Source: Sporodiniella umbellata | Taxonomy: Eukaryota; Mucoromycota; Mucoromycetes; Mucorales; Rhizopodaceae | NCBI GenBank assembly: GCA_025677835.1 | Contig: JAIXMR010000091.1 | Span: 49,209 to 113,208, forward strand | Reading direction: 5' to 3' | Length of the DNA stretch: 64,000 nucleotides | Notes under the pieces: model-generated | What the model was told of the DNA's origin: nothing | What the model saw: the letters and a program-made list of their open reading frames with translations, nothing else | Database searches by the model: none | Translations under genes and position numbers: made by a program | Part shown: positions 24,276 to 37,464 of the stretch, piece by piece | Layout of the letters: the number at the start of each line of letters is the position of its first letter | Numbering within the stretch: the first letter of the stretch is position 1

Positions 24276-25120
24276 AAAAAAATGATTTGGAAAACAAAGA
24301 CAATAAATGAATAAATAAAAAAAAATCGATTTAAAAACTGCCAGCAATGTGAATTGCTTTAGTTATGTGTAACCGAAATGCTCAATACTCTTTTTTACGA
24401 GCCAAGTACATACAATAACATAAAGGCTCAGACTTATTGCCTACTTTTTAATTAAAAGTGACTATAGAGGGACCTATTCATTGAATAAGGTAGTTGGCGG
24501 GCTTGGGTGTACATAGTGTCTATTCATAAAAGCGCTTTAAACATATGGAAGCATTTGTTTATAAGCATAAAAATAAGGAGATAGAGCTGTTTATGATTGC
24601 AGGTACTAACAAGTCTGGTTTGTGTAACAGCTAGAAAGTTTTCGGTTATCTTAGGCTTAGATTAGTAAATCTCAATAACAGAACCCGCTTTACAGTAAGA
24701 GACACTGCAAACACAAAAAAGCGTTGTATATATTAAATATGAGTAGTTTGTGATTGCAAATTCTCATTTTTGATTTTTTGACTACAGCAGTTTATTAACA
24801 AGCTGCTTACCTCTAAGTGCTAACCAGAAAGTAGAAACAGTTTAATCTGGTATTACGATTTACTTGTAATAATTAATGGTATCAACAAAAGACAATAGTA
24901 ATTAAAAAAATTCTCGTGACGTAAACACCTGGGTTTGCTGACTATATCAAGAGCCTCTTTTAATACACTGATGTATTTGGCCACAATAAACAATTTTTTT
25001 ATATAGAAAAGGCTACATTTGTAGAGTTGTGTAACTTCTAAAAAAGGAACGTTTTTTTCGATCAATGGTTTTTCAGATTAAGTTTTTATTATTAGGGTTT
25101 AATATGTCTTTACTTTTATA
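24276..25120. other. Intergenic, no gene seen
   Basis: Promoter side of the palmitoyltransferase and 3' side of HMG-CoA reductase. AT-rich; a short minus-strand frame near 24.85-25.07 kb is not recognisable. Confidence 0.5.
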
Positions 25121-26804
25121 TTATGATTTAATACAGCTACCCGGTAAACCTTTACTTCCGTTGGGCTGGGATGAAACAGCGGAAGGGTTCTGTATGTTAC
25201 GGTTATGTGCCATGTGCGCCTTAACCAGATGCCCGGCAGCTAAAGCAGCGCAGAGTGAGAGTTCTCCGGCCATGACAGAAGCGCAAATAATACGGGCTAA
25301 TCGGCGAGCGTTTGCTCCAGGTTCTGTTGGGTGAGGTCCACGCACACCAAGCATGTCCAACATTGACTGTTGAGGGGGCAAAATGGTACCGCCTCCGATA
25401 GTACCCACTTCAATACAAGGCATAGTACAAGATATGTAAAGATCTGACCCGCCATTAACAGCCTTCATAAGTGTCATACAATTAGAACTTTCTACATTTT
25501 GAGCAGGGTCTTGTCCAGTAGCCAAATAAACAGCTGTCAAAATATTAGCAGCATGAGCATTAAAACCGCCCACTGAACCTGCCATGGCGGAACCTACAAG
25601 GTTTTTTGAGATATTTAACTCTACCAATGCACCCACAGTCGTTTTAAGCACTTTTTCAACAATTGCTCCAGGAATAATGGCTTCTGCAACACATGACTTG
25701 CCACGCCCTTCAATCCAGTTTACAGCAGCAGGCTTTTTGTCGGTACAAAAATTACCAGAAAGAGATACGATTTGCATATCGGGAAAATATTCCTCAATCT
25801 TGGATAAAGATTTCTCACAGCCTTTAGAAATCATGTTCATACCCATAGCGTCCCCTGTTGTGGTGGAAAAACGAAGGTAAATTAGCTTGCCAGCAACGGC
25901 AACTTTTAGTTTTTTAACACGGGCAAAACGCGAGGTAGAATTGAAAGCTTCCGTAATAATCTGCTCCCCTTCTTGCTCTATCCATCTTTTGCATTCCGCT
26001 GCACGAACAATAGTTGGAAATTCAACACAAGGTGCTCGAGTCATTCCGTCAGCCGTCACAATAGTAATAGCCCCTCCACCCGCATTGATAGCCTTACATC
26101 CTCGAGCAGTAGATGCTACTAAACACCCTTCAGTAGTTGCCATAGGAATGTGTATCATATCACCATCAATGTTCATGGGCCCTTTTTTGTAAATGTAACA
26201 GTAACATTGTTAGTCTTTTTCTTCTTCTTCTTAAGCTTTGATTACCTGCTACACCTACTGGGAGAGGCATATACCCTATCACATTCTCGCAACATGCACC
26301 CATAACCTTGTCATAGTGATAGTTCTCTACAGGCAACAGGCTATGCTCTAAAGTCTGTGTAGTAGAAGCTCGAGAAATCAAGGCTCGTCGAATAGTAACA
26401 GCACGCTCAAAATCTCCAAGTACTTTTTCAAGCGCATAAGAAGCAAGCTTACCACTCTGTACGGCAAAAATTACTTCTTCATCAGATAAGGACTCTGGTG
26501 TAGCAAGTAAAGTAGCGATTTCGTCGATAGGTCTAACGATGTCAGATGGATGATGATGATGAGATTTTCGTCTTGGCCTGGCAGGCTTTTTAGCTAAAGG
26601 TTTCACAGTTACTATAGGCTCTTGCTTGACCTTCTCTTGAAAAACTTCTTTTTTTTTATTTTGTTGTTGTTGCTTGGTAATGTTCAGTAAATACGAATTG
26701 AGGAACATAGAGAGAAAAAGAGCAAGCCCTAGCCATTTTGATATGACAGGATGTTGGACGTAGATCGTATAGATGTTGTAAAGAGATTCTAAGGGCTTTA
26801 TCAT
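25121..26804 (-). CDS. HMG-CoA reductase, short form with a single TM segment
   Basis: Reduces HMG-CoA to mevalonate with NADPH, the committed step of sterol and isoprenoid synthesis, on the ER membrane. Two exons on the minus strand (26804-26246, 26181-25121) give 539 residues. Residues ~22-42 are one hydrophobic segment ([18 protein letters not shown]) that resembles the last membrane helix of full-length fungal enzymes; the sterol-sensing multi-pass region is absent. Then a Lys/His-rich linker with HHHHPSD, and the complete catalytic domain: [56 protein letters not shown] and the late His in [11 protein letters not shown]. Usual fungal length is about 1000 residues. The 64-bp intron splits the Gly of VGVAGP. 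Confidence 0.93.
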
Positions 26805-27855
26805 TTTCAGTGAACTATCTGGCTATACGATGCTTAATGTAAGGCTGTTTAGGTTTCTTTGTTCTTTTTTTCTTTGGTAAAAACTTTTTTTGTCTGCTAT
26901 TTATTGTATTCAGAAAAACTTCATACAAAAAGTTGTATTGAGAAACAATTCGGAAATAGTCCGACCAAGATCAAAAATACTCCCCATTTTATAACTGCTA
27001 AGTATCTTAATAAATTTCGACTCTGACACAGTATACTTATTTTTTTTATCTTCTCTATTTTCCCTGAAAAAAACACTTCTTGCTCAGTTTTGTATTGCCC
27101 AGGCTCTGTTTTGAGTACTCATTTTGTACTAAATTTTCTTTATGTATAAGGTGGTTTTATACTCAAATGATTGCAGTACATTAATTTCTCATTATTCAAG
27201 TTCCGCTTATTGTATCACAGAAAAAGTGAGTTGTAACAGCGCATATCTCATACAAAACCGCCATATGTAGTGTCAAAATATATACAGCTTTTAATACTAT
27301 TAAAAACTTCAGTATACAGCCACAACAAAATGCTTGAAAAGTAAATCTAGACAAATTCTTTGTAAAAAAAGACTTATAATGAACACGATTCAAGTTCCGA
27401 TTAAAATGGAGAGTAGATGACTGTACATATTAGGTACTGATAGGTATCTTTCAGATTCTAGAGACTTCATTAGCTGATAACATTGCAATAAGAGTTATTA
27501 AATGACGTCTTTGATAATTTTTTATAGGCTGAACCGTTTCGTAGGGTCATTTGCAGACGAAGCCAAAATCAGGGTGCTGAAAAGTGTTAGCTGGCCTGTA
27601 GCATGCACTCTTACCAAGAGCGAAAACCCCTTGTTTTAAGTTATTTCTTTTGGTAAATGTTCAAAGAAAAACTATAGGCTTAGTGGTTCCAACGACTTTT
27701 CTTTTAGCTTAATTTATTTCTATAGATGTATGTACTTTTTTGACTTGCAAGAGATTAAATAGGAAATCAATACACATAAGAACAGATGAATAATATCATA
27801 GCCAGTTTAATATTTATATCAAAAGCTTCTTTCAACAACTTTTGTCGTGTTTTTT
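26805..27855. other. Intergenic, HMG-CoA reductase upstream region
   Basis: 1.05 kb between two minus-strand genes. I looked here for missing N-terminal membrane-domain exons of HMG-CoA reductase and found none; the only open frame (near 27.2-27.4 kb, minus) is not recognisable. Confidence 0.5.
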
Positions 27856-30800
27856 TTAGGTAAAAACAATGGGAGGAACAGCCTCTTGCATAACTGAAGA
27901 AGTCATATTGACGTTCTTCATGTAGTCAACGGGAAACTGCACCAGGTGTCCTTGTATCTGGCTAAGCTTGTTTTGTATCTCACTTGAAGAGAATTTCCAT
28001 GGCTCAGCTATATGACCAGGCATAATACGAGCAGGGTCAGGTACAAATTTCCGGTGCTCTTCAATAGAGTGAACTAAAAGATAGTAAGTTTAAAAACGTT
28101 TTGTTGTATTTTTTTTTTAAAAAAAAAAGGCAACCTGTATCATCTGGAACACATTTGAATAAATCCCTGTATATTAAAGTGTTTTTTTCTGCTGCTTTTC
28201 TCCATAGATTGAAATAGAAATTATCGTCTAGAGGGTCTATAGTACTACTATATTTTTTTAAATTGGATTTTGACATTTCCAGATTGGGAAAAGCTTCCAG
28301 TCCCAAATGCTCTCTAAACAACTGATTCCGCAGTGTTAGGGCATACCTCGAAGCTTTGTACTAATTAAATGTATGATCAATATTTCGTTTCTCTTGAATG
28401 AATGTTTACAGGCTGGCCATTCATTGTCGACTCCACAAAGTCTTCGTCTTCTACTATTACAGCAATTTCTGAGTCCCGATTCCCCAGTTGTGACCTAAGC
28501 ATACAAACATGGTTATTATTATATTACGCAACAAAAAAAGAAACAGTTTGTCATGAACCTATCGTTTAGATTGGCTTTCAAAAGTGTTACTAAGAAAAAT
28601 TCACAAATAATTGAGTGTACCTGAGCCGCAAATCACAGTTCTATCGTCGACTATCATAAGTTTCGAGTGAATATAAACTTGTTCAGTAACATAGTCCATT
28701 CTACCGTCGTCTGAATAAGACATGTTCTGCTTTTCTGTTACATTATCATCCGAATTTGTATTTGTCCTTGATCTTATACGCTTTTTTTTCTTTCCATCAA
28801 GCAGTGTGCTGGGTGAAGAAAGCGGCTTTTTTATTTTCCCCCATCCTCGGAGGCTGTAGAAACCAATGTATTGATGTATTGGTATGTTAGCAGCCCTTAG
28901 TTGCTCGAACACAGAATTTTTTCCGTGTGAGATTGATCTATACTGATATTGTGCTACCGACCGCAAAGGCATAGATTTTCTATCTGGCTGAGAAAAATCC
29001 CCTTCGAAACCTGGAGCAATTGGTATCACTACAATTACTCTGAATTTCTGCCTTTCTTTATGCGCTCTTTTGATCCTTTCTACAAGTGCTTGTCCAATTT
29101 TGTTTTTTATTAGCTTATCTTCAGGGCTTGTGGTTGTAACTATAGTATGAGATGTGATTATTTTGCGTTAAAGACAAACCAAAAATATTCTTACTGAAAA
29201 ATTGATTTTCAATATATATAAAGCTTTTGGCTTTAAAAATACATTCCATATAAGCACTATAGATTGAATACTTTTTGGAAATTAAACTATTTTCTATTGA
29301 CGCGTAATGTATGGAATACCTCTCTTTTGATACCCAGGCTCCACTCAGCGCTACTTCTTAAAACTTGTACTCTGCATGAACCTTTAAACTTTTCCTCATC
29401 TTTAGATGCAACATATTCGCCTTTAGGCTGCAGAAAAGGAAAAAGTGATTTATCTTTATGTTTGGTCAGCTTGACGAAGTTCCATCTTTGTACGAAATGT
29501 CTAGCTACGTCTCTAGCAGGTAGACCAACCTGTATCAAAGTTAAATAAAGTTATATTGATAAACAGCAACACTAACCATGGCTGTATGAATATCATGCCA
29601 AGGCATTCGAGCAGTAGATGTTTTTTCAATCAACTCTGTATTATACTGACTCACTATTGAATTGTTGATTTGTATAGATAGGTTAAATTGAATTCAAAGA
29701 AACAACTAAAAGTCAGTTTACCTTTGTAGAAGTCTTTGATTCTAGGATTAGAGTAGTCCTGCCCTGGAAATACTTGACTATCACAGTCACTAAAGGCACA
29801 ATCTGTAAGATTATGACAAGAAGTATCGTATCGACTAACATCAAGATTTTTAAAATTTCTAAACTATAACAAAAAAAGTATACCCAAAACATAGGTCCAG
29901 CCCTCCTACAAATGCTAAACGATAATCGATCACGAGTATTTTCTGAGGAACACATAAATTAGATTAGTTTGAAAGCTACTAATAAGATAATGTCTGATTT
30001 CAAACCTCATGATGGGCCCAAAAAGGAGAATTAGCTAAATTGGAATGTCGTTGAACAAGAATATTTGGATGAACAGTCTGCATCCAATCTCTCGTATAGT
30101 TTGAATCAAGAGGCAGCGCTACTGTTACATTTTTGTATAAAATTATATAAATCATTACTCCTTCAGCGGCTTTTCGTTTCAACAGTCTATCCAACCGATA
30201 TTCTTCATTGCCCTTAGGTGGTCGCCTCAGATACTAGTGTTTGTATACAAGCTTAAATATGTTTTCGTGCATACCACATTTTTCATAAAAGAAGTTAAAA
30301 TTTACTAGTTGCGGGCTCTATATGAGTATGAGTATTTTTGAAACAAACGGTACTGTTTACTAACCAGCCACCAGTCTTCTATAAAAATTTCTGATTTGGC
30401 AGATAATATAGCTTGGATGACAGCTTCGTAGTAATCTAAGAAAGTTTTTTTTTAACGCTAATGCGTCAACAGATATTGATCTTGCTTTTTTAACTTTCTT
30501 TGTTTAGTTACCATGTGCATCTACAAACCACTTTGCTTTGGAGTTTTCTCTTATGGGGGCAAAGGATCCAAAACGATGATTCATTACCCATGGGCTTTCT
30601 TTTTGTACTTTATCAAGGTTCTCAACCCACTCATCCATATGTCTGGAGGGTGAGCCTTTTATTTCAATGCTCTGAGTGGAATTGGATAAAACCAAATGAA
30701 CCGAGCCAAATGTTGCATTTCCTAGACTCTTTTTGCTTACATGAAAGTATTTGTCGAATAAAAATACGTCAGTAGCTGAGGTTGACTCTACATCTTTGCA

Positions 30801-32070
30801 AAACAAAATATAGCTATCCCTTAGAATAAACCATTCTTTCTTCCACAATCTTTGCCAAGGTATATTGATTTGAAAAGACTCAGGGGTGGTGCTGTACTCT
30901 AGATAGCCCTCTTTCCCTTTCCATCCCATATCTTTAACAATTGATATAGCACTTAATTCTAAAAATTCACATAGCTCGTAGTTGATCGTAGTAGAAGATC
31001 GTTCAATAAGCTCTTTGAGGTAGACTTGAAGCTCATCGCGACGTTTGAGTGCTATATCGCGCCAGTGTTCATCGTCTTCTTCTCTGGAAATACGCATGGA
31101 TGTAAGCGCGGCATTTGTTAAAAGGGCAAGCTGACTAGGAAAAGAAGGTGGTGGATCAGAGATGAGCCCAGAAATGTATTTGAACTTGAGCGTGAGATAA
31201 AGGTTGTAGAACTCTATAACAGTCCTACAAACCGCCCACTTGATTTCACCATATCGTAGTTCGATACGAAATGTCCAGAGTCTATGTGTGCCATTTTGAT
31301 CAATAATCGATTCTGTTATATCGGTCTAAAAATGTAGAATGACGTTGATTAGAGGGATGCACCATTTTCCGTATATATGCAAAATAATCTGTTTTTAATT
31401 TATTTACGTATAGCAAGTCAAATAAAATAGGTGGCTAAAGATTCGTTAGTTTCTCATTACTTAGGACAATGGTGTAATAAATATATACACATACCGGCTT
31501 TCTGCCACGCTCGTCTTTAAGTAACAAAGAAAGGTAGGGTGGTAAGACAGCTGGGGGATAGTATGGTGCCAAAGACAGCTTTGATATCATATCTGTACCA
31601 ATAGCTGTGTGTAGTCTCATGTGATTTATCGGCTTTGCTTTTTCAAAAGATGCTGTCCATTGCATCTTAGGCTTAGTGGCTTCTACATTATAATACTCTA
31701 CTCAAAAGCTAAACATAAGAATAAGAGCTGTTGTGTTATTTTTACCATTATCTTCACATGGGGTAGTACTTAAAGACATTGATACTTGAGAGTTGACTGC
31801 AATACTGCCATCTGTTTCGAAAGGATTTTCAAAATAGCTAGTAACTTGTTCAGATCTCTCCTCGTTCATACACTCTTGCACAGTAGGTAACGTGGTTTCT
31901 GCTATCATTACTTCTGGGCTCTTTTCTTCCACTCCTACAATTCCAGTTTCTGGAGTGCCTTTGATAGACATTTTACGTAGAATTGTATGCCAGCGACTGT
32001 TTCCAAGATCGTCCGTATTAATCGAAACCTGACTAACGTCTTCTAAGCTTTCCGGGATAGAATATATCAT
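27856..32070 (-). CDS. Phospholipase D with PX and PH domains (PLD1/Spo14 type)
   Basis: Hydrolyses phosphatidylcholine to phosphatidic acid at membranes. Fifteen exons on the minus strand: 32070-31746, 31697-31495, 31325-30512, 30435-30365, 30233-30006, 29942-29884, 29834-29722, 29653-29577, 29529-29320, 29270-29195, 29139-28621, 28574-28559, 28494-28410, 28360-28135, 28073-27856; 1079 residues, every phase closing. Order: disordered N-terminus; PX domain (~130-250, with FRIELRYGEIKWAVCR); PH domain (~313-420, with EGYLEYS, LWKKEWFILRDSYILF); HKD 1 HEKILVIDYRLAFVGGLD (~546); HKD 2 HSKLMIVDDRTVICGSG|ANLNDRSQLGNRDSE (~883). Exon 12 is 16 nt and supplies ANLNDR. The insert before HKD 2 (~KKKKRIRSRTNTNSD) is basic and variable. 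Confidence 0.94.
28559..28574 (-). other. 16-nt microexon in phospholipase D
   Basis: Minus-strand exon CCAATCTAAACGATAG flanked by AAAG (acceptor) and GTTCAT (donor). Joining it to the G that ends exon 11 and the G that opens exon 13 gives Ala-Asn-Leu-Asn-Asp-Arg, the conserved block right after the second HKD motif. Without it the block would be missing and the frame broken. Confidence 0.85.
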
Positions 32071-33011
32071 AATATTTGAAGAAAAAACAAAAAACAAAGA
32101 GAAACGAGTATAAAGAAATAGTAACAACAACAACCCAAAAGAAAACATTTGCCTACTTTTTTAGGTAGTTTGGACTTGCATGGTTCCTGAGTTTGAATTA
32201 CAACAATAGAGTACAATTATATAGCTGCTAGAATAAATGTCTATTTCTGGTAGTGATACCAATCTCAGTGAAGCTACTGTAGCGTTTTTTTTTTTGTTGG
32301 AAGTTGTTTAAATTTAAGTGCGTTGAGCTTTTCAATTAAATACCAACGTGGTTTTCGGAAAAAAAAAAAAGCCCATTGCTCATAAAGTGCTACATAGTAA
32401 CTAAGAGTGAAACCTAATTGGCTTAGAAAGCTGCTCAGGTTGGTTATTGTAGCGCATGGTTACGCAATGTAAATCTGAAAAAATCTCTCTGATCAGCCAC
32501 AACATCTATAGCTATATATCGTGTAAATATATATTTCGGTTTTCCGAATATAGTCGCAGCCATTTGCGTCTGGGAGAAAAAAAAGTTGTCTGTCAAAAGA
32601 TGTAAGGATATTGCATGATTTTTTTTAAAAAAATAACCAACGATTAGCAAATACTTACTGAAAAACTACAAAAAAAAACTGTAAACGCATACTCTTGAAC
32701 TGAGAAGTCGTAAAATTAAAGGTTACTGGTCCAATAGCTGATTTCTCTATATTTCAGTCCTCTGGTTTCTCTCTTTGCACTGCTTTCCCAGGAGATTAGA
32801 GTTGGCGATATTGACTCCGCTATAATTTATATATAATACTTTACTTCTCAATTGGCTTTCGTTTTCAGTCCCTTTTTCCTTTGTTCTTTTCGCCTTAGCC
32901 TTAAAAAAGGGATAAAAAAAACAGCAGCTTAAGCAAATAAAAAGCAAAAGGAGAAGAAAAACAAGCGGAATAATCAGCGGAAAAAGATCGTCGTACATTT
33001 CAGAACTACTC
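32071..33011. other. Divergent upstream region of PLD and WDR48 genes
   Basis: About 0.94 kb between the starts of two divergent genes. It contains poly-T/A runs and one possible small membrane-protein frame on the minus strand described separately. No clear TATA element. Confidence 0.5.
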
Positions 33012-33013
33012 AT
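32747..33013 (-). CDS. Possible small single-TM protein, overlapping divergent start
   Basis: An uninterrupted minus-strand frame of 88 residues: [19 protein letters not shown], then a long Leu/Cys-rich hydrophobic segment (~residues 12-36), then a basic Lys-rich stretch KAKAKRTKEKGTENES. That is a sensible type III membrane-protein layout. Its first ATG shares the palindrome CATG with the ATG of the WDR48-like gene on the other strand; a second ATG (MYDDL, 32998) would avoid overlap. No family recognised. It could be a chance frame in the promoter region. Confidence 0.3.
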   Translation of the reverse strand: MSSSEMYDDLFPLIIPLVFLLLLLFICLSCCFFYPFFKAKAKRTKEKGTENESQLRSKVLYINYSGVNIANSNLLGKQCKERNQRTEI

Positions 33014-36000
33014 GACAACAACAACTCGTCGTAAGGTTTCTTACGTAATAAAATCTCGAAACGATGAGCAAGCTCATTGCCTTGGCGTTAATTCGTTGGC
33101 AATCGACGACCAACATTATAGCAGCAATGAGGATTCGGCCCAAGGCGGACTTTTATATTCAGCAGGCAGGGATGGTATAGTTGCCAGTTGGGATCTGGCT
33201 TTTCAGTTCAAAAAAGAGTACAAAAGAAATGGCGAAGAGTCTTGGTTTGTCGACAGACAAGCTCAGGTAAAATTTAGTACTTTGATTACTGTTTCTTTTT
33301 GCTTTAAGAAGCAAAAGTAAAACGAGCTTATAGAACTGTGAAATAGGAAGCCAACAAAAAAACATCCTGTAAAGCATTTTCTCAAATGCATACTGACTGG
33401 GTGAACGATATTGTTCTTTGCGAACAGGGAACTTGCGGTAATACAAAAACAACATGCTATATGTTTACATTTTAATGATGAAAATGTGACAACAGTATCA
33501 AGAATATGTATCTAAAAAACCGTTTTTGTAGTTGTTTCTGCCTCTTCAGATAGAACAATTAAAGCTTGGAAGCCTTACGAAGACCAGCCAAAGACAGCAA
33601 CTACAATTGGAACACACACAGACTATGCAAAGTGTTTGACTTATGCATCCCATAAAGGGTGGGTAGCAAGTGGAGGTTTAGATAGAAAAATTAAAATTTG
33701 GGATATCTCAAAAGCAAAAGAAATTATTTCAATGGACACTGGACCTTCCAATATACATTCCGAAGGATCTAAAGAAAACAGTATGAAGCTTTACAAAGCA
33801 AGCATATACGCAAAGTGAAAAAAAAAAGTCGGGATTTCTAAAGCTCTGCCTCTACTAGATAAATTGCATCACTCTGCTAGCAAATGCTCTATATACGCTC
33901 TCACAGCCAACCCTTCAGGAACAATAGTGGTGTCAGGGTCACCAGAAAAAGTTGTTAGACTATGGGATCCTAAATCTGGAAAACGTATCGGAAAACTAAC
34001 AGGCCACACCGATAACATTCGAGCATTGTTAATCAGTGAAGATGGAAAACATGTAACTCTTACAAGCGGAGATGCTTATGAAAAAAAGCTGATTTTCTTT
34101 CTAGATTTTATCAGGGTCCTCCGATGCTACCATCAAACTATGGTCTGTGGCAGCTAGAAGATGTTTAGCTACCTATGAGTCTCATTCGGATTCTGTTTGG
34201 TCCTTGTATTCTAAACATCCAGATCTGAAGACATTTTATTCAGGTTCGCGAGATGGTCTAGTAAATAGGACAGAAATAACAGGTCGAGCTGTATCCAATA
34301 GTGATGGCGAAAGTATTGGGCTTTTCAAAGAAGATTCTGGTGTAGCAAAGGTAATATGCAATGGATGTTTGTTCAAGCGCTTCGCTAATTTCTTTTCTGC
34401 TCTTATAAAGATAGTAGTATTAAACGACACGTATGTGTGGACTGCAACTTCTAGCTCAAGTATAAATAGATGGGTAAATCATATTTCTTTTGTTTCTTTT
34501 TCAAAAGTACCGTAATATAACTAAATTACATTTAGTTATCTGTACCATCACACAATCGTCGCCAAGTATTGCCGCGCTCAGACTTGAACCCCGAAATACC
34601 TGCCAAGTCCATTATTAAGCTTCAACCAGACAAGGATATATTTTCGTCACCTGCTCGCAACTCGTATATAGCAAGCGACCAGACAACAGTATATGCGGGC
34701 TCTGTTTTATCAATCCCTGTAAGCTATCATGAAGAAAACGATGATGATCAGGATAGCATAGCGCCTTTAAGGCATGATCCTGACTATACCATCGAAGGTA
34801 AATACTTCCATACAAATCAAAGCCTAATCAACATCTTTCGATAGGTAGACCGGGTATTGTATCTCACCTAATGCTTCAGAACAGATGTCAAGTGTTAACT
34901 AAAGATACAAATGGTGAGGTGGCTATGTGGGATCTAATAAAATGTTTGAAAACCCAAAATTTTGGAAAAAGAGATATAGAAGACGTTGCTCTAGAAGTCA
35001 ATGGTCTTGAAAGCTCTCCAGCTTGGTGCTCTGTTGATACAAAAATAGGGGTATGTAACTCTTTTTTTAGGCTGTGAAACTAATCTGTTTAGGCAATTAC
35101 AGTACAGTTACACAAATCTACTTGCTTCGATTGTGAGCTGTATGAAGATGAAATAGAGTTACCAAGTGATTATAACGTTCGAGAAGAACACAGATGTAAA
35201 AAAAAAAAAATATGTGTTTTTTGCTAATATCTTAAATTTAGTAAATCTAGGAAAGTGGGTATTAGGGGGTTTGTTTAGAGAGTTCATCAAAATAGAGCTA
35301 GAGCATCAGTACAATGGAAACACGCGCTACATTGAAGATGTTTCTGAAAAAGAAGACTCTCTAAAAAATAAAGCAAATCAAAACTCATCTGAAGCAACAC
35401 AACAGCGAAATGGAGCATCTGATCAAATGTCTTCTGCTATACCACCTCAGATGGAAGCTGAAGCACTGAAGGTGCCTCCAACAACAGATAGCTGCACCAC
35501 AGACCACACACCCAATATCCCCCCATCCCCTCAAGTACCTCAATCTACAGGCTCAATGACTGCACCGCCTGCCTCAAGTCCCCAACCGGATTACTTCTCC
35601 GGTAGTCATCATACGCCTCGAAGGCGTGAATCCGCTTCTCAGTTAACTACTTCAGGCGCGCCTGCATCACCATCCGGTGGTACCTTCATCAATAGACTCA
35701 AGAGTCTCTCTATAAAAGCCAAACTGAGCCGAACATTAACCAATGAGGATCGACCTGCGGTAGAGACACCTCAGCCTAGTTCAACCATGTCACCAAACAC
35801 TGTAGTTACAACCCAAGCTCTTCAAACACCCATGATAAACACAACTGAGGAAGCTACTACAGTCAAGTTGAAAGAGGTTGAAGAAAGTGAATCTGAGGTG
35901 TATACGCCTGTTGATATTGATGAATACCCTCCTTTAAATATCCCAGAGTCTACTATCGTTATGATTGCAGAAGAAAGTGCAGAGGCATCTACAGGTGTAG

Positions 36001-36506
36001 ACTTGTATCGTGGGACTATCGGCTCTATCAGTAGGGATTCTGATTCCATTATCGAAGTAGCGCCATCTTGGCTGCTTTCTTTTCTTCTTTATGTAGGTCT
36101 CATATATGTATATACTGTTTTCCAGTTTTGTTTATGGCTTTGTAGAACAAAATACCCGCAAAAGACGCGGTTAAGTTTACTTTTATCTTGAGGCCAGCTA
36201 CAGATAGCGGTTTAGAGGAACTTCCAGGAGGGTAAACAGAAAATTCTTTATATTCAATTCTTAAAAAGTATATATAGCCCCAACAATCGATTGTTAGCTA
36301 ATCGGATGCTCCGAGTAAAAAAGCTTACATCTTATGTAGCCGAAAAGCTTAAGACTGAAAACGATTCCTGCTTTGAAATACTATGTGGAGAAACAGTGCT
36401 TACACCTGCCATGACATTAGCTGCTATTAGACAACATATTTTAAAAACAGGAGGGGATATCCCATTATACTACCGGATCCAAAACAAAAATCCTATATCC
36501 AACTAG
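33012..36506 (+). CDS. WDR48/UAF1-like WD40 protein
   Basis: WD40 scaffold related to WDR48 (fission yeast Bun107, budding yeast Duf1), known to activate USP1/USP12/USP46-type deubiquitinases. Twelve exons: 33012-33266, 33347-33437, 33532-33780, 33859-34052, 34105-34350, 34411-34473, 34536-34797, 34845-35050, 35093-35195, 35242-36092, 36146-36231, 36278-36506; 944 residues. The N-terminal propeller (~10-500) shows repeats such as [33 protein letters not shown] and [18 protein letters not shown]. Exon 10 opens [13 protein letters not shown] and then has ~230 disordered Pro/Ser/Thr-rich residues. The C-terminal ubiquitin-like DUF3337 part begins [13 protein letters not shown] and ends with [14 protein letters not shown] sequence ([10 protein letters not shown]). 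Start [15 protein letters not shown] matches the family. Confidence 0.92.
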
Positions 36507-37464
36507 ACTCAACTCTGCTGGACAGAGTTTTTGTACCCTGTCTTATTCTCTTTTCTCTCAAAAATAAAACATTTGCCATCATTGTTTCTTAGCTTTGAGA
36601 TCGCTTTTTAGTCTTTAAATACCTCGTTTATAGATGCTTTTTTTTTTTAAGAACAAAACGGTTTATTAAAACACATAAAAAGGCTATAGCCATTTACATA
36701 TATATTTCAAAGAGCACACGAAATAGACAAGCAGAGATAAGCTAGTAATCCACACCAAAGAAAAAGGTAAAAGAAAAGCCGGGTTTTTTCTAAAACTTGC
36801 TTTTCGGCTTTTTTATTATTATTAGGTGTATAGTGCTTGTTTTTGAGAAACTCTCTCTTTTTTGTTACTACTTTGTGCTCACAGTTTCTAGAGTATATTA
36901 ATCTAGCCATTACTTTTGTATGCAATACTAAAAATAGCATTCGACAAAATTGCTTTTTGATAGAAACCCCCAGCAAGCGTAGATTACGGTATTGGCAGTT
37001 TATTTTTACTTCGACTATAATTAGAAAACCAATTCAAAATCAGTTTAAAGATAACATATGGGTATACGAGCAGATACTGCCATCTTTCATAAAAAAACCC
37101 AAGAAAATAGTAGAGCATAGACTATAGGGCTCTGTTATAGGTAAAAATATAAAACATTGAGTAAGAGCAGAGAGTGTTTTTTACCTAGAAAAGAAAAAAA
37201 AAACCTTTTGGAACACAGTATTTTATACATACTAAACAATGGGGACTTTTGGCTTCTATTTAAATTTGCAGTAACTAATGTACTCTTGAAAAGCTCAGGT
37301 ATGCCCTAAATCAGTTTTGTATTTTAGTTTTATCTTACCTGACCTGGCAAAAAAAAAAAAAGATTTCCAGAAGTTGAGTTAGAAACGTCTTTACAGCCGA
37401 AACAGTTTTAGTTTCAGTTTTTTTTTCTTTCTTTTTTTTCACACTTCATTTCATCCCTCTTACT
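36507..37464. other. Intergenic, no gene seen
   Basis: About 0.96 kb between two plus-strand genes, AT-rich with poly-A and poly-T runs. A plus-strand frame near 36.84-37.13 kb is not recognisable. The CT-rich T-run at 37417-37440 lies just before the next start. Confidence 0.5.
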
